Positions 17,097-28,332 are shown, counted from the stretch's first letter. The stretch: DNA of 64,000 bases from Kineosporia corallincola (GCF_018499875.1 NZ_JAHBAY010000008.1:1-64000), one strand, 5' to 3'. The notes: a model not told the origin generated them from the sequence alone. A program made the numbers and translations.

Positions 17097-19388
17097 GTGA
17101 GATTCGGACTGCGGAGACGGTGGGCAGCGCTCGGGGTACTGGGAGCGGTGGTCGCCGGGCTCGCCGCGCCCACCACCGCAGCGGCGGCGACGGGTGACGC
17201 GTCCGGCAGCTCGGTGACCGGGCCGGTCGTGCTGCTCGGCACCGGCGGGGTGCGCTGGACCGACGTCACCGACGCCACCCCCGCCCTGGAGAACCTGCTC
17301 AGCACCGGCTCGGCCGGTTGGCTCGCGGTGCGCAGCGTCCGGCCCACCACCTGCAAGACCGACGGCTGGCTGGCCGTCTCGGCCGGGGCCCGCGCGGCCG
17401 ACCGGTCCGCCCAGGACGGCGAGGCGATCTGCCGCGACCCGCAGCTCCAGGCCGGCGAGGCCGGGCAGAGCGGCACTGTCACGCAGTGGGACCGCTACGT
17501 CGAGCAGGCCGGCTCCGACGACTTCGACGCCGTTCCCGGCCTGCTCGGCAGCACACTGGCCGCGGCCGGGGTGAGCACCGCGGCGGTCGGGCCGGGGGCC
17601 GCCGTCGCGCTGGCCGACGAGAGCGGCCAGGTCCCGCACGTGTGGGAGGGCAGCCAGAACGACGCCTCGGGCAGCGGCGACCCGCAGGCCCTGGCCGACG
17701 ACGTGGTCTCGGCGCTGGACACCGACCCGGAGCTGCTCGCGGTCGACCTCGGATCGGTCGTCGACCCGGACGAGCAGGGTTACCGGACCAAGTACACGCT
17801 GCCCGAGCTGACCGGCGGTTACGCCCGGGCCCGGGCCGAGCAGGTGGCCTCGATCGAGCAGAGCCTCGAAGCCGTGCTGGCCGAGCTGCCGGCGGACGCC
17901 ACCGTGCTGGTGGCCTCGCTGTCCGACTCCGGATCCCGTTCGCAGTTGCGGCTGCTCGCCGCGACCGGCCCGGTGCCCGGTGGCGGCAGTTACGCCGACT
18001 CGCTGACCGGCAGCTCCTCCACCCGCCAGGACGGCCTGGCGCAGACCACCGACCTGTTCCCCACCCTCCTGGCCGGGCTCGGCGTGACCGCTCCCGACTC
18101 GGCCGTGGGCTCAGTGGTCCGGCCGGTGTCGACGGGTATGGACGACGAGGCGCGCGACCGCAAGGTGCTCGACCTCGACGAGGCCGCGATCGCGGTGAAC
18201 CCGATCGTGCAGCCCTTCTTCATCGGCCTGGTGGTGGCGCAGGTGCTGCTCTACCTGGTCGCCACGCTGATCCTGCGCCGCCGGGCGCGCAGCGCCGACC
18301 AGGCCCAGATCGCCGCGCGCCGTCTGCTCCTGCTGCGCTGGCTCCGCCGTACCGCGGTGGTCTTCGCCTGTGTCCCCGCCGCCACCTACCTGGCCAACCT
18401 GCTTCCCTGGTGGCGGTACGACTCGCCGGGCCTGGCCGTGACCGGCGCGGTGATCCTGTTCGTCATCCCGATGGCCCTGATCGCCAACCTTGGCCCGTGG
18501 CGGCACTCCCTGCTCGGCCCGATGGGGGCGGTCGGCGCGATGACCATGCTGGTGCTGGCCGGTGACGTGCTGACCGGATCGCACCTGGTGCTCTCCAGCC
18601 TGATGGGCCTCCAGCCGGTGGTGGCGGGCCGGTTCTACGGTTTCGGCAACCCGGCGTTCTCGGTTTTCGCCACCGGTGCCCTGCTGCTGGCCGTCGCCGT
18701 GGCCGACAGCCTGGTGCGCCGCCGTCGGCTGCGGATCGCCGCCGTGGCGGTGGCGCTCGTCGGCCTCCTCGCCACGGCCATCGACGGAACGCCGGGCCTG
18801 GGCAGCGATTTCGGCGGTCCGCCGGCGATCATCCCGGCCTTCGCCGTCCTCGCTCTGCTGGCCCTGGGTGTGAGAATCAGCTGGCGCCGCGCCCTGATCA
18901 TCGCCGCCGGCACGGTCGTCGCGATCGTGCTGATCAGCGTGCTCGACTGGCTGCGCGGCCCGGAAGACCGCACCCACCTGGGCCGGTTCGTCCAGACCGT
19001 GATCGACGGCGGCGCGTTCCTGGTGATCAAGCGCAAGGCCGAGGCGAACGTGCGCATCCTGTTCACCTCGTACCTGAGCATCCTGCTGCCGGTCGCCGCG
19101 GCGTTCGTGGTGCTCGTGCTCTCCCGTCCGGTCTCCTGGGGGGTGCGGCCGCTCCAGCTGGCCTACGACCGCTCGCCGCTGCTGCGGGCGGGCCTGGTCT
19201 CGTTCGGCGTGCTGATGCTGATCGGGTTCGGGATGAACGACTCCGGCGTCGCCATCCCCGCCGTCGCGGCCACCGTCGCCCTGCCCCTGCTGATCGCCGC
19301 CAGCGTGCGGGCGCTCGAGCTGGCCGAGACCGATCCCTTGCCCGTTCCGGAGAAGACCGAGACCACCCCCGAGCCGACCCAGGGCTAG
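17097..19388 (+). CDS. Large membrane protein with extracytoplasmic alkaline phosphatase-like domain
   Basis: 763 residues. After a signal/anchor helix ending in an Ala-rich site, residues ~35-360 form an extracytoplasmic domain with features of the alkaline-phosphatase fold (DGLAQTTDLFPTLLAGLGV is the typical segment of sulfatase-like folds), though the usual metal site is not obvious. About ten membrane helices follow, then a short charged tail. TACAGT 7 nt before the GTG supports a leaderless start. Such proteins are widespread in actinobacteria and uncharacterised; the neighbouring GT-C gene suggests an envelope role. Confidence 0.75.
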   Translation: MRFGLRRRWAALGVLGAVVAGLAAPTTAAAATGDASGSSVTGPVVLLGTGGVRWTDVTDATPALENLLSTGSAGWLAVRSVRPTTCKTDGWLAVSAGARAADRSAQDGEAICRDPQLQAGEAGQSGTVTQWDRYVEQAGSDDFDAVPGLLGSTLAAAGVSTAAVGPGAAVALADESGQVPHVWEGSQNDASGSGDPQALADDVVSALDTDPELLAVDLGSVVDPDEQGYRTKYTLPELTGGYARARAEQVASIEQSLEAVLAELPADATVLVASLSDSGSRSQLRLLAATGPVPGGGSYADSLTGSSSTRQDGLAQTTDLFPTLLAGLGVTAPDSAVGSVVRPVSTGMDDEARDRKVLDLDEAAIAVNPIVQPFFIGLVVAQVLLYLVATLILRRRARSADQAQIAARRLLLLRWLRRTAVVFACVPAATYLANLLPWWRYDSPGLAVTGAVILFVIPMALIANLGPWRHSLLGPMGAVGAMTMLVLAGDVLTGSHLVLSSLMGLQPVVAGRFYGFGNPAFSVFATGALLLAVAVADSLVRRRRLRIAAVAVALVGLLATAIDGTPGLGSDFGGPPAIIPAFAVLALLALGVRISWRRALIIAAGTVVAIVLISVLDWLRGPEDRTHLGRFVQTVIDGGAFLVIKRKAEANVRILFTSYLSILLPVAAAFVVLVLSRPVSWGVRPLQLAYDRSPLLRAGLVSFGVLMLIGFGMNDSGVAIPAVAATVALPLLIAASVRALELAETDPLPVPEKTETTPEPTQG

Positions 19389-19460
19389 CCATCACCCGTC
19401 CACGAGCCGGCCGGACCGCCCGGTGAACCGCCACGTCTTCCGGGACGATCGGTCGCCGGG

Positions 19461-20846
<1,386 letters not shown>

Positions 20847-20859
20847 TCCCGCAACCTAT

Positions 20860-22494
20860 TCAGTCGGTCGAGCCGACGTCGAATCGTTGGCCGACGGACG
20901 GCGAAGGACTCGCGAGCTCCTCGTCGTCCGTCATTATCGACCCCCGTGAACGACTCCACCATCGAAAGTCGTTCCAGTGCAAGCATGTCCAGACCACCAC
21001 GGTGATCACGACGGCAAGTTCCAGCCACGGGGCCACGGATTTGCGGAAGCCCAGACTGATGTCTTCGACCTGTACGGACATACCGACGACCCGGCCCGGC
21101 ACGTAGGCCAGCACCAGCACGAGCAGACGCGCCAGCAGCGCACCGTCGAGCAGGGTCGGCGCGAGCAGCGCCAGCGGTGCCCACACCATGCTGTCGTACC
21201 ACGGAAGCGAATACGGCGTCATCAGCAGCCAGCCCGTGGCCAGCGCGAAAGCGGCCCTGGCCATCGAGGCGGTCTCCTCGCCGGTCCCCACCCCGGTCGG
21301 ATGATCCCGCAGCCTGCGCAGCAGGAGCAGCACGAGCAGGGCGCCCAGTCCCATCGCGACCGGCGCCACCACGTCGCGCACCGACCCGCCGAACACCGGA
21401 TCGAGCTGGTCGGTCAGCAGCCGCCAGGGCGCGGCCAGCGAGACCTGGCGGCTGGCCTTGTGCAGCAGGTCGTAGGTGTGCGGGCCGCTCCACAGATGGG
21501 CCGGCACCAGCACCGCCAGCCCGGCCAGCGTCATCACCCCGATGTGCCGGGCCAGCTGCGGCAACGGCCTGCGTCGCAACCCCCAGAGGATGGCCAGGGC
21601 GAACAACCCGAAGGTGATCTTGCTGCCCACCGCCGCGCCGATCAGCACCCCGGCCGCCACCGGGCGTCTCGCCGCGAGCGCGATCGCCCCGATCGCGAAC
21701 GCCACCGAGATCACGTCCAGGTGCCCGCCCAGCACCACCTGGCCGAGCAGCAGGGGGTTCAGCGTCCACAGCACCCAGGTGCGCGCGCGGGCCCGGGGAT
21801 CGTCGCGGGTGATCCGGTCGAGCGTGAACGCGACCAGCAGAAAGGCCAGGCCGCAGAGGATCTGCCAGAACCAGACGGACAGGCGCAGCGAGCCGCCGCC
21901 GGCCCAGGCAGCCAGGGCCTGGACGGCCGTGGACACCGGACCGTAGACGCTGGTGGTGTGCTGCCAGGGCGGCTGCACCGCGCTCGCGACCGGGTCGGTG
22001 CCGTCTCGCCAGGTGCTCGGGTCCACCACGTAGGGGTCGTCACCGGCGGCCGCGATCCGGCCGTAGGCCAGGTAGGACAGGTGGTCGGCGGAGCCCAGGG
22101 GCGGCAGGGCGGTGAGCAGCACCACGGCGGACACGGCCGCGATCGACACGTTTCGCGGGCTCAGCGAGAACGACGACGAACGGACGGCGAGAAGACCGGC
22201 CACGACCGCCGTGGCGCCGAGTGCCGCGGCCACCACCAGCATCACGCTGACCAGCCCGGAGCTCAGCCCGAGGTCGAGGTCCCAGGAGGGATGCCAGGTG
22301 GCCGCACCGAGGCCCGGAACGGCGGCGGAGTCACCGGCCGCCGCGACCCCGGCCATGAGCAGTACACAGAGCACACCGGCACTGCCGAACACCAGCCGGT
22401 AACCGGGCCGGCGCCGCGTGGATGACACCTGCCCATCGAACCAGGATTGGCCGTCCAAAACCGCCCCTGACCGGGCCTGGTTTCGTGCGGGCAC
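20860..22494 (-). CDS. GT-C mannosyltransferase (MptA/MptB-like alpha-1,6 type)
   Basis: 544 residues and about thirteen membrane helices. The segment SADHLSYLAYGRIAAAGDDP with a following PPWQHTTSVYGPV is diagnostic for polyprenol-phosphomannose-dependent alpha-(1-6)-mannosyltransferases of the MptA/MptB group, which build the mannan core of lipoglycans. It acts on the outer face of the membrane. The start is a GTG at 22494; an in-frame GTG at 22428 is possible. It belongs to a minus-strand run of glycosylation genes (GT2 - GT-C - methyltransferase). Confidence 0.88.
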   Translation of the reverse strand: MPARNQARSGAVLDGQSWFDGQVSSTRRRPGYRLVFGSAGVLCVLLMAGVAAAGDSAAVPGLGAATWHPSWDLDLGLSSGLVSVMLVVAAALGATAVVAGLLAVRSSSFSLSPRNVSIAAVSAVVLLTALPPLGSADHLSYLAYGRIAAAGDDPYVVDPSTWRDGTDPVASAVQPPWQHTTSVYGPVSTAVQALAAWAGGGSLRLSVWFWQILCGLAFLLVAFTLDRITRDDPRARARTWVLWTLNPLLLGQVVLGGHLDVISVAFAIGAIALAARRPVAAGVLIGAAVGSKITFGLFALAILWGLRRRPLPQLARHIGVMTLAGLAVLVPAHLWSGPHTYDLLHKASRQVSLAAPWRLLTDQLDPVFGGSVRDVVAPVAMGLGALLVLLLLRRLRDHPTGVGTGEETASMARAAFALATGWLLMTPYSLPWYDSMVWAPLALLAPTLLDGALLARLLVLVLAYVPGRVVGMSVQVEDISLGFRKSVAPWLELAVVITVVVWTCLHWNDFRWWSRSRGSIMTDDEELASPSPSVGQRFDVGSTD

Positions 22495-22544
22495 GACAAA
22501 TTGACCGGAAGTTCAGTTCTCTGTGGCGCAGGACACGCCGGTCG

Positions 22545-23414
22545 TTAGCCGCCCAGCACCCTGCGCACGACGCGGGAGGCGGGCCGGAAGCCCCGGTTGA
22601 CGACCGGCAGGCGACGGGTGCGGCGCTCCAGCAGAGCCAGCCAGACGTCGCGGTACTGCCCCGCCCGGTGCAGCTGGCCACGCAGGTCGGAGCCGGTGAC
22701 CCGGTGGTGCAGCTCGCACGGCACCTCGATCACCCGGAACCCGGCACCGAGGATGTCGATGGTCAGGCCGGTCTCCACACCCCAGCCGACGGCCAGGGGA
22801 AGCGCCACGTCGAAGGCGGGCCGGCTGATGCAGCGGGTGCCGGACAGCGGCTGCGTGGCGGTCCAGCCGGTGGACGCCCGGATTCCCTTGCGCGACAGCC
22901 TCACCACCTTGCCGCTCCCGCCGCCGGCGGTGGCCTGCGGCGGGATCAGCGCGATGGTCATGTCGGCCTCACCGGCCAGCACCGGCTCCACGATGGTCGA
23001 CGTGGCGCCCGCGCTGGCGCCCAGGTCGGCGTCGATGAACAGCAGGGCACGCGGGCCGCCGTGGTCGACGGAGGCGTCGAGCAGCGCGGCCCGGGCCGCC
23101 CCGGTCTCCATCGCGGCCGCCTTGCCCCGGTTCACCTCGTGGCTGACCACCTGCGCGCCGGCCTTCTGCGCGATCGAGGCGGTGCTGTCGGAGGAGCCGT
23201 CGTCCACCACGATCACCACGTCGGCGCCGGGCAGCGCGAGGGCCGCCTCCACGGTGGCCGCGATCCGCTCGGCCTCGTCCTTGGCCGGGATGATCACTGC
23301 CAGCCCGCCGGGAACACCCACCGAGGGCGGGTCGACCCGCACCGGCACGTCGGCGGGCTCGGCCACGCCCACCTCGTCGTTCGGCCCACCGCCGGAACCC
23401 GTCACGTCTGCCAC
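22545..23414 (-). CDS. Family 2 glycosyltransferase
   Basis: A cytosolic GT2 enzyme with AVIIPAKDEAERIA, VVDDGSSDST and the DXD-type LFIDADLGA motif for Mg/nucleotide sugar. The overall pattern is close to dolichol-phosphate-mannose synthases and GpgS-like enzymes but without C-terminal membrane helices. A plausible role is making the polyprenyl-phosphate sugar donor for the neighbouring GT-C enzymes. The GTG at 23414 has TAGCCT 8 nt upstream (leaderless); a GTG at 23405 has GGAGG 10 nt upstream and cannot be excluded. Confidence 0.85.
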   Translation of the reverse strand: MADVTGSGGGPNDEVGVAEPADVPVRVDPPSVGVPGGLAVIIPAKDEAERIAATVEAALALPGADVVIVVDDGSSDSTASIAQKAGAQVVSHEVNRGKAAAMETGAARAALLDASVDHGGPRALLFIDADLGASAGATSTIVEPVLAGEADMTIALIPPQATAGGGSGKVVRLSRKGIRASTGWTATQPLSGTRCISRPAFDVALPLAVGWGVETGLTIDILGAGFRVIEVPCELHHRVTGSDLRGQLHRAGQYRDVWLALLERRTRRLPVVNRGFRPASRVVRRVLGG

Positions 23415-23523
23415 GCCTCCAGAGGCTATGCGGTGCGCCCGGTCCGCAGTAATCCGGGCGGAGGCGAACGGTGCACGGTCACGGCCGCGAAGAGGCCGGC
23501 GGCACCGTCCGCCCGGGAACCTC

Positions 23524-24483
23524 TCAGCGCAGGGTGACCTGGCGGGACACCACGCCCGCACGCACCCGGCGCTCCTCGGCGGTGAGCGGCGCCGTGACGG
23601 CCATCGCCTCGCGCAGCCGTTCGCCGAACGCCACGATCGGCTTCTCCAGCTCCTCCGGCTCGGTGTCGTCGGCCAGGTCCCAGACCGGCACGATCAGACC
23701 GCAGGCCCGGAACGAGCCGACGTACTTGGTCTCCGGCAGCAGCGCGGACTCACCGGCGGCGTGCAGCCGGGCGATGCCGTCGAGCACCGCGGACTCGTCG
23801 TCGGGGAGCACCCAGCGCAGGTGCCGCCGCGCGCCCATCTGCACCCAGTACGCCGCCTCCACCGACTTCAGCCGCCTGGTCGGCACCGCCTGGCCGTTCG
23901 CCTGCTCCAGCGACTCGCGCACCTCGGGCGTGAGCTCGTTGTCCGCGGCGAACCAGAACTCGAAGCCGTCGTGCACGGTCACGTCGAAACCGCCGGACAG
24001 GTCGAGCACGTCTTGCAGACGCGGCCCCGGGCCGGGCAGTTCGCCCTCCACCACCGGGCTGCCGGCCTCCAGCTCACGGGCCTTCAGCAGGGCGTCGGCC
24101 AGGTCACGGCTGGCGTCACCGGAACCACCACCGGTCTGGAGCCCCAGCAGCACCTCGCCGTCGGCGCGGTGCAGCGCGGGCCAGGCCATCGGCAGGATGG
24201 TGGAGACGGTGACGGTGCCGCCGCCGAACTCCTCCTTGACCGGCACGACCGCCGTGGCGGCCGGCACGATCTCGCGCATCGCGACCCAGTCGCACTCCCC
24301 GGCCAGGCCCTCGAAGGGGCGCACAACCAGCTTCATCGCCTCGATGCGGGCCGCCCGCCCGTGGCACGCCTTGTAGCGCTTGCCCGAGCCGCAGGGGCAG
24401 GCCTCGCGTCCGCCGACGACCGGAATCTCACCGTCGGCCACGGCGGCGGGGGCGGATCCGGTTCGGCGCTGCTTCTTTCCCAT
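23524..24483 (-). CDS. DUF5926 family protein with N-terminal SEC-C zinc motif
   Basis: 319 residues. Residues ~28-42 hold the SEC-C zinc motif (ACPCGSGKRYKACHG), as at the C-terminus of SecA, where it binds Zn and ligands such as SecB or ribosomes. The rest is a conserved actinobacterial domain (DUF5926) with no known activity. TAGGCT 8 nt before the ATG suggests a leaderless transcript. It lies upstream of the GT2 gene on the same strand, with ~110 bp between them. Function unknown. Confidence 0.88.
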   Translation of the reverse strand: MGKKQRRTGSAPAAVADGEIPVVGGREACPCGSGKRYKACHGRAARIEAMKLVVRPFEGLAGECDWVAMREIVPAATAVVPVKEEFGGGTVTVSTILPMAWPALHRADGEVLLGLQTGGGSGDASRDLADALLKARELEAGSPVVEGELPGPGPRLQDVLDLSGGFDVTVHDGFEFWFAADNELTPEVRESLEQANGQAVPTRRLKSVEAAYWVQMGARRHLRWVLPDDESAVLDGIARLHAAGESALLPETKYVGSFRACGLIVPVWDLADDTEPEELEKPIVAFGERLREAMAVTAPLTAEERRVRAGVVSRQVTLR

Positions 24484-24551
24484 GACCGGCGAGCCTAGCG
24501 ATCCGGGAGCACCGGGGGCACGACCGGAGGCGCGGACACTTCATCGGACCA

Positions 24552-24591
24552 TCTAGCAGAAGCTAGTGAATTTTCTAGAAAACAATATACG
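24552..24591 (+). promoter_or_regulatory. CTAG palindrome cluster with adjacent -10-like TATACG
   Basis: CTAG at 24553, 24563 and 24575. The last two form GCTAG-N8-CTAGA (24562-24579), followed 6 nt later by TATACG. The arrangement matches the elements at 28370 and 29654. It lies in the 277-bp gap between DUF5926 and the first 2H gene, in an AT-rich island. It looks like an operator over a -35 region. Confidence 0.5.
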
Positions 24592-24760
24592 ACGCTCGTT
24601 TCTCCGGTCGGTCACGTGCTGGAACCCGGGCTGTCACCTGAGCGACCCCGGCACGCGACACGCTCGGGTCGAATTGGCTCCCGGCCTTCCGCCCCCGGTA
24701 GCGTTTCCGCGCGCAGCGCAGCCCTGGGGCGACCCCGGTTCGAAAAGGAGAGGCCGTCAG

Positions 24761-25432
24761 ATGAAGGGCCTGCACAACCACTGGACAGACATGCCCGAAT
24801 GGCGCCCCGGGCGCCAACTCTGGGCCTTCTATCTGACGTTCGACGGGGCCACCGCCCTGCACGAGCGGATCGCGCGGGATCAGCACGCCCTGCGTCACGT
24901 CCCGGGCGTCGAGATGATCCCGCGCGCCCGGCTGCACCTGAGCGTGCAGGGCATCGCGTTCCGGGACCTGGTCGGCGAGAGCGACATCGAGCGGCTGACC
25001 GAGGCCGTCCGGTCGGTGGTCGGCACCCGCACCCTGCCCACGCTGTACGCGGGGCCGGCCATGGAGGACTACGACGCGATCGGGCTGCCGGTGTACCCGG
25101 CCGCGGACCTGGTGGCCCTGCGCGACCTGATCCGGCTGGCGGCGGCCGAGCTGATCGCCCCTGAGCTGATCCACCAACTTCCGGAATCCGAGACGGGTTT
25201 CGTGCCGCACGTCAGCATCGCCTACGCCCACCAGCCGGTGACCGGCGAGGACCTGTACGCCGGGCTGGAGCTGACCGACCAGGGCATGACCCCGATCGAG
25301 GTGCGGCACCTGTCGCTCGTGCCGTTGCGCCGGGCCGATCGCGCCTGGTCGTGGGACAGCGAGGTCCGCCTGCCCTTCGCGAGTCGTGACCGCAGCAGCG
25401 AGAGTGCAGAGCCGATGCCGCTTCTGCCCTGA
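24761..25432 (+). CDS. 2H phosphoesterase / 2'-5' RNA ligase-like protein (copy 1)
   Basis: 223 residues with the two HxS/T motifs that define 2H phosphoesterases: RLHLSVQG near residue 55 and PHVSIAYAH near 152. The family includes RNA 2'-5' ligases and cyclic phosphodiesterases of RNA and tRNA splicing products. The ATG at 24761 is preceded by AAGGAG. A closely similar copy follows at 25590 in the same orientation. The substrate is unknown. Confidence 0.88.
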   Translation: MKGLHNHWTDMPEWRPGRQLWAFYLTFDGATALHERIARDQHALRHVPGVEMIPRARLHLSVQGIAFRDLVGESDIERLTEAVRSVVGTRTLPTLYAGPAMEDYDAIGLPVYPAADLVALRDLIRLAAAELIAPELIHQLPESETGFVPHVSIAYAHQPVTGEDLYAGLELTDQGMTPIEVRHLSLVPLRRADRAWSWDSEVRLPFASRDRSSESAEPMPLLP

Positions 25433-25589
25433 CCCGGCCGAAAGCGCGGCAAGATACATCCACCGGCCATCGACACGTCATCTGCCGGCAGCACCCGGGC
25501 CCAGGTGGGCCGCCAGATTTCCCGTACCAGGCCTGAACCGAACCGGCGGACCGGGCCGGCAGGCATCTGCGAGGGGGGATTCGTTCACC

Positions 25590-26246
25590 GTGGCAACCGA
25601 CACCTTGCGCGACCACTGGGGCGAGGCTCCGGAGTGGGACGGCGGAAAGCGCCTGTGGGCGCTGTATCTGACGTTTCCCGACCAGATCGCCCTGAACGCC
25701 CGGATCCTGCGCGATCAGCAGGCCCTGCGGGAACTGGGCGGCCTGACCGCGATTTCGCTCCCGAGCATCCATCTCACCATGCAGGGCATCGCTTTTCAGC
25801 ACACGGTGAGTGAGAGCACCGTGCTGCGGATCACCGAGCGGGTGGCCGGGGCGCTGGAGGAGCATCCGGTGCCGACGCTGCTGGCCATGCCGGCCGAGGC
25901 GGTGCGGGACGCGGTGTGCTTCCCGGTCCGTCCCGCGGCCGAGCTGACCGGCCTGCGGGAGATGATCCGGGCGGTGGCGGCCGACGAGATCGGCGAGGAG
26001 CGGCTGTACCGGCTGCCCGAGCCGCCCGGCGGGTTCGACCCGCACATCAGCATCGCCTACGCGCACTCGTTCGTGCCGGCCGCCGACCTGGGCCGGGCCA
26101 TGGCCGGCACCGAGCGGACGCCGACGCCGTTCGAGGCGGCGCACCTCAGCCTGATCGACCTGACCCGCGGGAATCGTTCGTGGACCTGGACCCGGGAGCG
26201 CCGGCTGCCCCTGCGCAGTTCCTCGGCGGTCCGGTCCGGCAGCTGA
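25590..26246 (+). CDS. 2H phosphoesterase / 2'-5' RNA ligase-like protein (copy 2)
   Basis: 218 residues, a tandem paralogue of the preceding gene: both begin with a W-GGKRLWALYLTF-like stretch and share the layout. The catalytic motifs are IHLTMQG and PHISIAYAH, so both copies keep the two His and the hydroxyl residues. The start is a GTG at 25590 after a G-rich SD (gagggggg). The 157-bp gap between the copies suggests its own promoter. Retention of two intact copies argues for different substrates or regulation. Confidence 0.88.
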   Translation: MATDTLRDHWGEAPEWDGGKRLWALYLTFPDQIALNARILRDQQALRELGGLTAISLPSIHLTMQGIAFQHTVSESTVLRITERVAGALEEHPVPTLLAMPAEAVRDAVCFPVRPAAELTGLREMIRAVAADEIGEERLYRLPEPPGGFDPHISIAYAHSFVPAADLGRAMAGTERTPTPFEAAHLSLIDLTRGNRSWTWTRERRLPLRSSSAVRSGS

Positions 26247-26318
26247 CCCGGGCCCCGGCGTTCCCGGCCGGTTCGCACCGGCCGGGAACCACCGACATCA
26301 TCCGAGTTCTGTGAGGAA

Positions 26319-26867
26319 TCAGGCCTGCTTGTCGGCCTCGATCTCGAGGACGAGCTTGACCTTGTCGGAGATCAGGAAGCCACCGGTCTCCAGGGCGGAG
26401 TTCCAGCTGATGCCCCAGTCACCACGGTTGATGGTGGCGGTGCCGTCGAAGCCGGCCTTCGTGGTGCCCCACGGGTCGGCGGCGATGCCGTTGAACTCCC
26501 ACTTGATCTCGACCGGCTTGGAGACACCCTTGATCGTCAGGTCGCCGACCAGGATCAGGTCGTCGCCGTCCAGCTTGGCCGAGGTGCTCTTGAAGATGAT
26601 CTTCGGGTTGTTCTCGGCGTCCCAGAAGTCGGCGGAGCGCAGGTGGCCGTCACGCTGCTCGCTGCCGGTCTGGATGCTGGTGGCGTCGATCTCCAGGTAG
26701 GCGCTGGAGGACTCCGGGTTGGCGGCGTCGATCGTGGCCGAACCCTCGAAGGAGGCGAAGTGACCACGCGTGGTGGAGACCATCGCGTGCTTCACGGCGA
26801 AACCGACGGTGCTGTGGCCGGCGTCGATCTTCCAGGTACCGGTCAGCTCGGCGGGGAAGGAGCTCAT
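26319..26867 (-). CDS. YceI family lipocalin-like protein
   Basis: 182 residues starting GTWKIDAGHSTVGFAVKH, the signature of YceI-like proteins, an eight-stranded lipocalin-like barrel that binds polyisoprenoids or other long lipids. No signal peptide is present, so this copy is cytosolic, as usual in actinobacteria. The SD GAGGAA lies 6 nt before the ATG. A GTTGAA-N10-TTCAAC inverted repeat lies in the intergenic region shared with DUF445 and may be an operator. Confidence 0.93.
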   Translation of the reverse strand: MSSFPAELTGTWKIDAGHSTVGFAVKHAMVSTTRGHFASFEGSATIDAANPESSSAYLEIDATSIQTGSEQRDGHLRSADFWDAENNPKIIFKSTSAKLDGDDLILVGDLTIKGVSKPVEIKWEFNGIAADPWGTTKAGFDGTATINRGDWGISWNSALETGGFLISDKVKLVLEIEADKQA

Positions 26868-26920
26868 TTCAATTCCTCACAGAAAGTCGGCGGGCCCGAG
26901 GGCCCGGGTCGGTGGTACTG

Positions 26921-26942
26921 GTTGAACCCTAGATGATTCAAC
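26921..26942. promoter_or_regulatory. GTTGAA-N10-TTCAAC inverted repeat between yceI-like and DUF445 genes
   Basis: Perfect 6-bp arms at 26921 and 26937. The position, 54 bp upstream of the YceI start and 107 bp upstream of DUF445, is suited to a shared operator. The regulator is not in the window. Low confidence because arms are short. Confidence 0.35.
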
Positions 26943-27048
26943 GTTCACCTAACTACCTCCGGCCGAAGAAATTCCCGCTCTTGGCCGAACAGCAACCTCC
27001 ACGACGCTCGACCGGGCGGCGTCGCCACTTAAGCGCGAGGATGCACCC

Positions 27049-28332
27049 ATGTCAGTCGCGACGGTGCCACCCACGACGTCACCCAAACTGGCCGGCTCGG
27101 CCGAGGCCGACGAGCGCCGCCGGGTGGCTCTGCGGCGGATGAAGGTCATCGCCACCACGCTCCTGGTGGTGGCCGCACTGATCTACCTGGTCACGCTGAA
27201 GCAGGACGGTGTGCTGGGTTTCGTCAACGCCGCGGCCGAGGCCGCGATGGTGGGCGCCCTGGCCGACTGGTTCGCGGTGACGGCGCTGTTCCGGCACCCA
27301 CTCGGCCTGCCGATCCCGCACACGGCGCTGATCCCGACCCGCAAGGACCAGATCGGCGAGAGTCTCCAGGAGTTCGTGGCCGACAACTTCCTGTCCGAGG
27401 ACATCGTGCGGGAGAAGGTCGGGCAGGCCGAGGTGACCCGGCGGATCGGCAGCTGGCTGGCCGAGCGCGAGCACGCCGAGCGGGTGGGCGCGGAGCTGGC
27501 CACGGCCGGGCACGGCGTGCTGAGCGTGCTGCGTGACGACGACGTGGCCGCGATGCTGGAACAGGTGGTCGTGCCCCGGGCGGCCGACATCCCGGTGAGC
27601 CCGCTGGCTGGTGGCCTCCTCGACGGGATTCTGGACGACGGCGCGCACCGCGCCCTCGTCGACCTGCTGCTCGACGAGGGCCGGTCCTGGCTGGAGACCA
27701 ACCAGCAGCGAGTGATGCTGCTGGTGACCGAGCAGGCGCCGGGCTGGACCCCGCAGTGGGTGGACAACCGGATCGCCCGCCGGGCCTACGACGAGATCCA
27801 CCGCTGGCTGTCCGAGGTCGCGGCCGACCAGCAGCACCCGGCCCGGCAGGCCCTGGACGACCTGCTCCGCCGCCTGGCCCGCGACCTGCGCACCGATCCG
27901 GACACCCAGGCCAAGGTCGAGGCGATCAAGATCCGCCTGCTGGAGCACCCGGAGCTGCGCAAGGCCACCATCACCCTGTGGTCGACCGTGCGCCGGCTGC
28001 TGCTGGAGGCGCTGGCCGACCCGTCCGGCGAGCTGCGCCGCCGGATCATCGACGCGCTGGTCGACCTGGGCATCCGGCTGTCCACCGACAGGGCGCTCCA
28101 GGCCCGCCTCGACACCTACGCCGAGGACGTCGTGGGGTACGTGGTGCGCAACTACGCGGGCGAGCTGGCCACCGTGATCAGCGAGACGGTCAGGCGCTGG
28201 GACGCCGAGGACGCCTCCCGGCGCATCGAGCTGCACGTCGGCCGCGACCTCCAGTTCATCCGGATCAACGGCACGGTGGTCGGCGCACTGGCCGGGCTGG
28301 TGATCCACACCGTGACGCTGCTCATCGAGTGA
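27049..28332 (+). CDS. DUF445 family membrane protein
   Basis: 427 residues with one membrane helix near residues 34-50, the DUF445 hallmark GALADWFAVTALFRHPLGLPIPHTALIP, a long alpha-helical cytosolic body, and a final C-terminal membrane helix (INGTVVGALAGLVIHTVTLLI). YheB/YtwF-like proteins of this family are uncharacterised. GAGG 7 nt before the ATG supports the start. Confidence 0.9.
   Translation: MSVATVPPTTSPKLAGSAEADERRRVALRRMKVIATTLLVVAALIYLVTLKQDGVLGFVNAAAEAAMVGALADWFAVTALFRHPLGLPIPHTALIPTRKDQIGESLQEFVADNFLSEDIVREKVGQAEVTRRIGSWLAEREHAERVGAELATAGHGVLSVLRDDDVAAMLEQVVVPRAADIPVSPLAGGLLDGILDDGAHRALVDLLLDEGRSWLETNQQRVMLLVTEQAPGWTPQWVDNRIARRAYDEIHRWLSEVAADQQHPARQALDDLLRRLARDLRTDPDTQAKVEAIKIRLLEHPELRKATITLWSTVRRLLLEALADPSGELRRRIIDALVDLGIRLSTDRALQARLDTYAEDVVGYVVRNYAGELATVISETVRRWDAEDASRRIELHVGRDLQFIRINGTVVGALAGLVIHTVTLLIE

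Noticed and set aside
16926-17639. N-terminal extension of the GT-C gene to 678 residues
   Set aside because: The extra ~238 residues are not protein-like and overlap the real divergent membrane protein gene.
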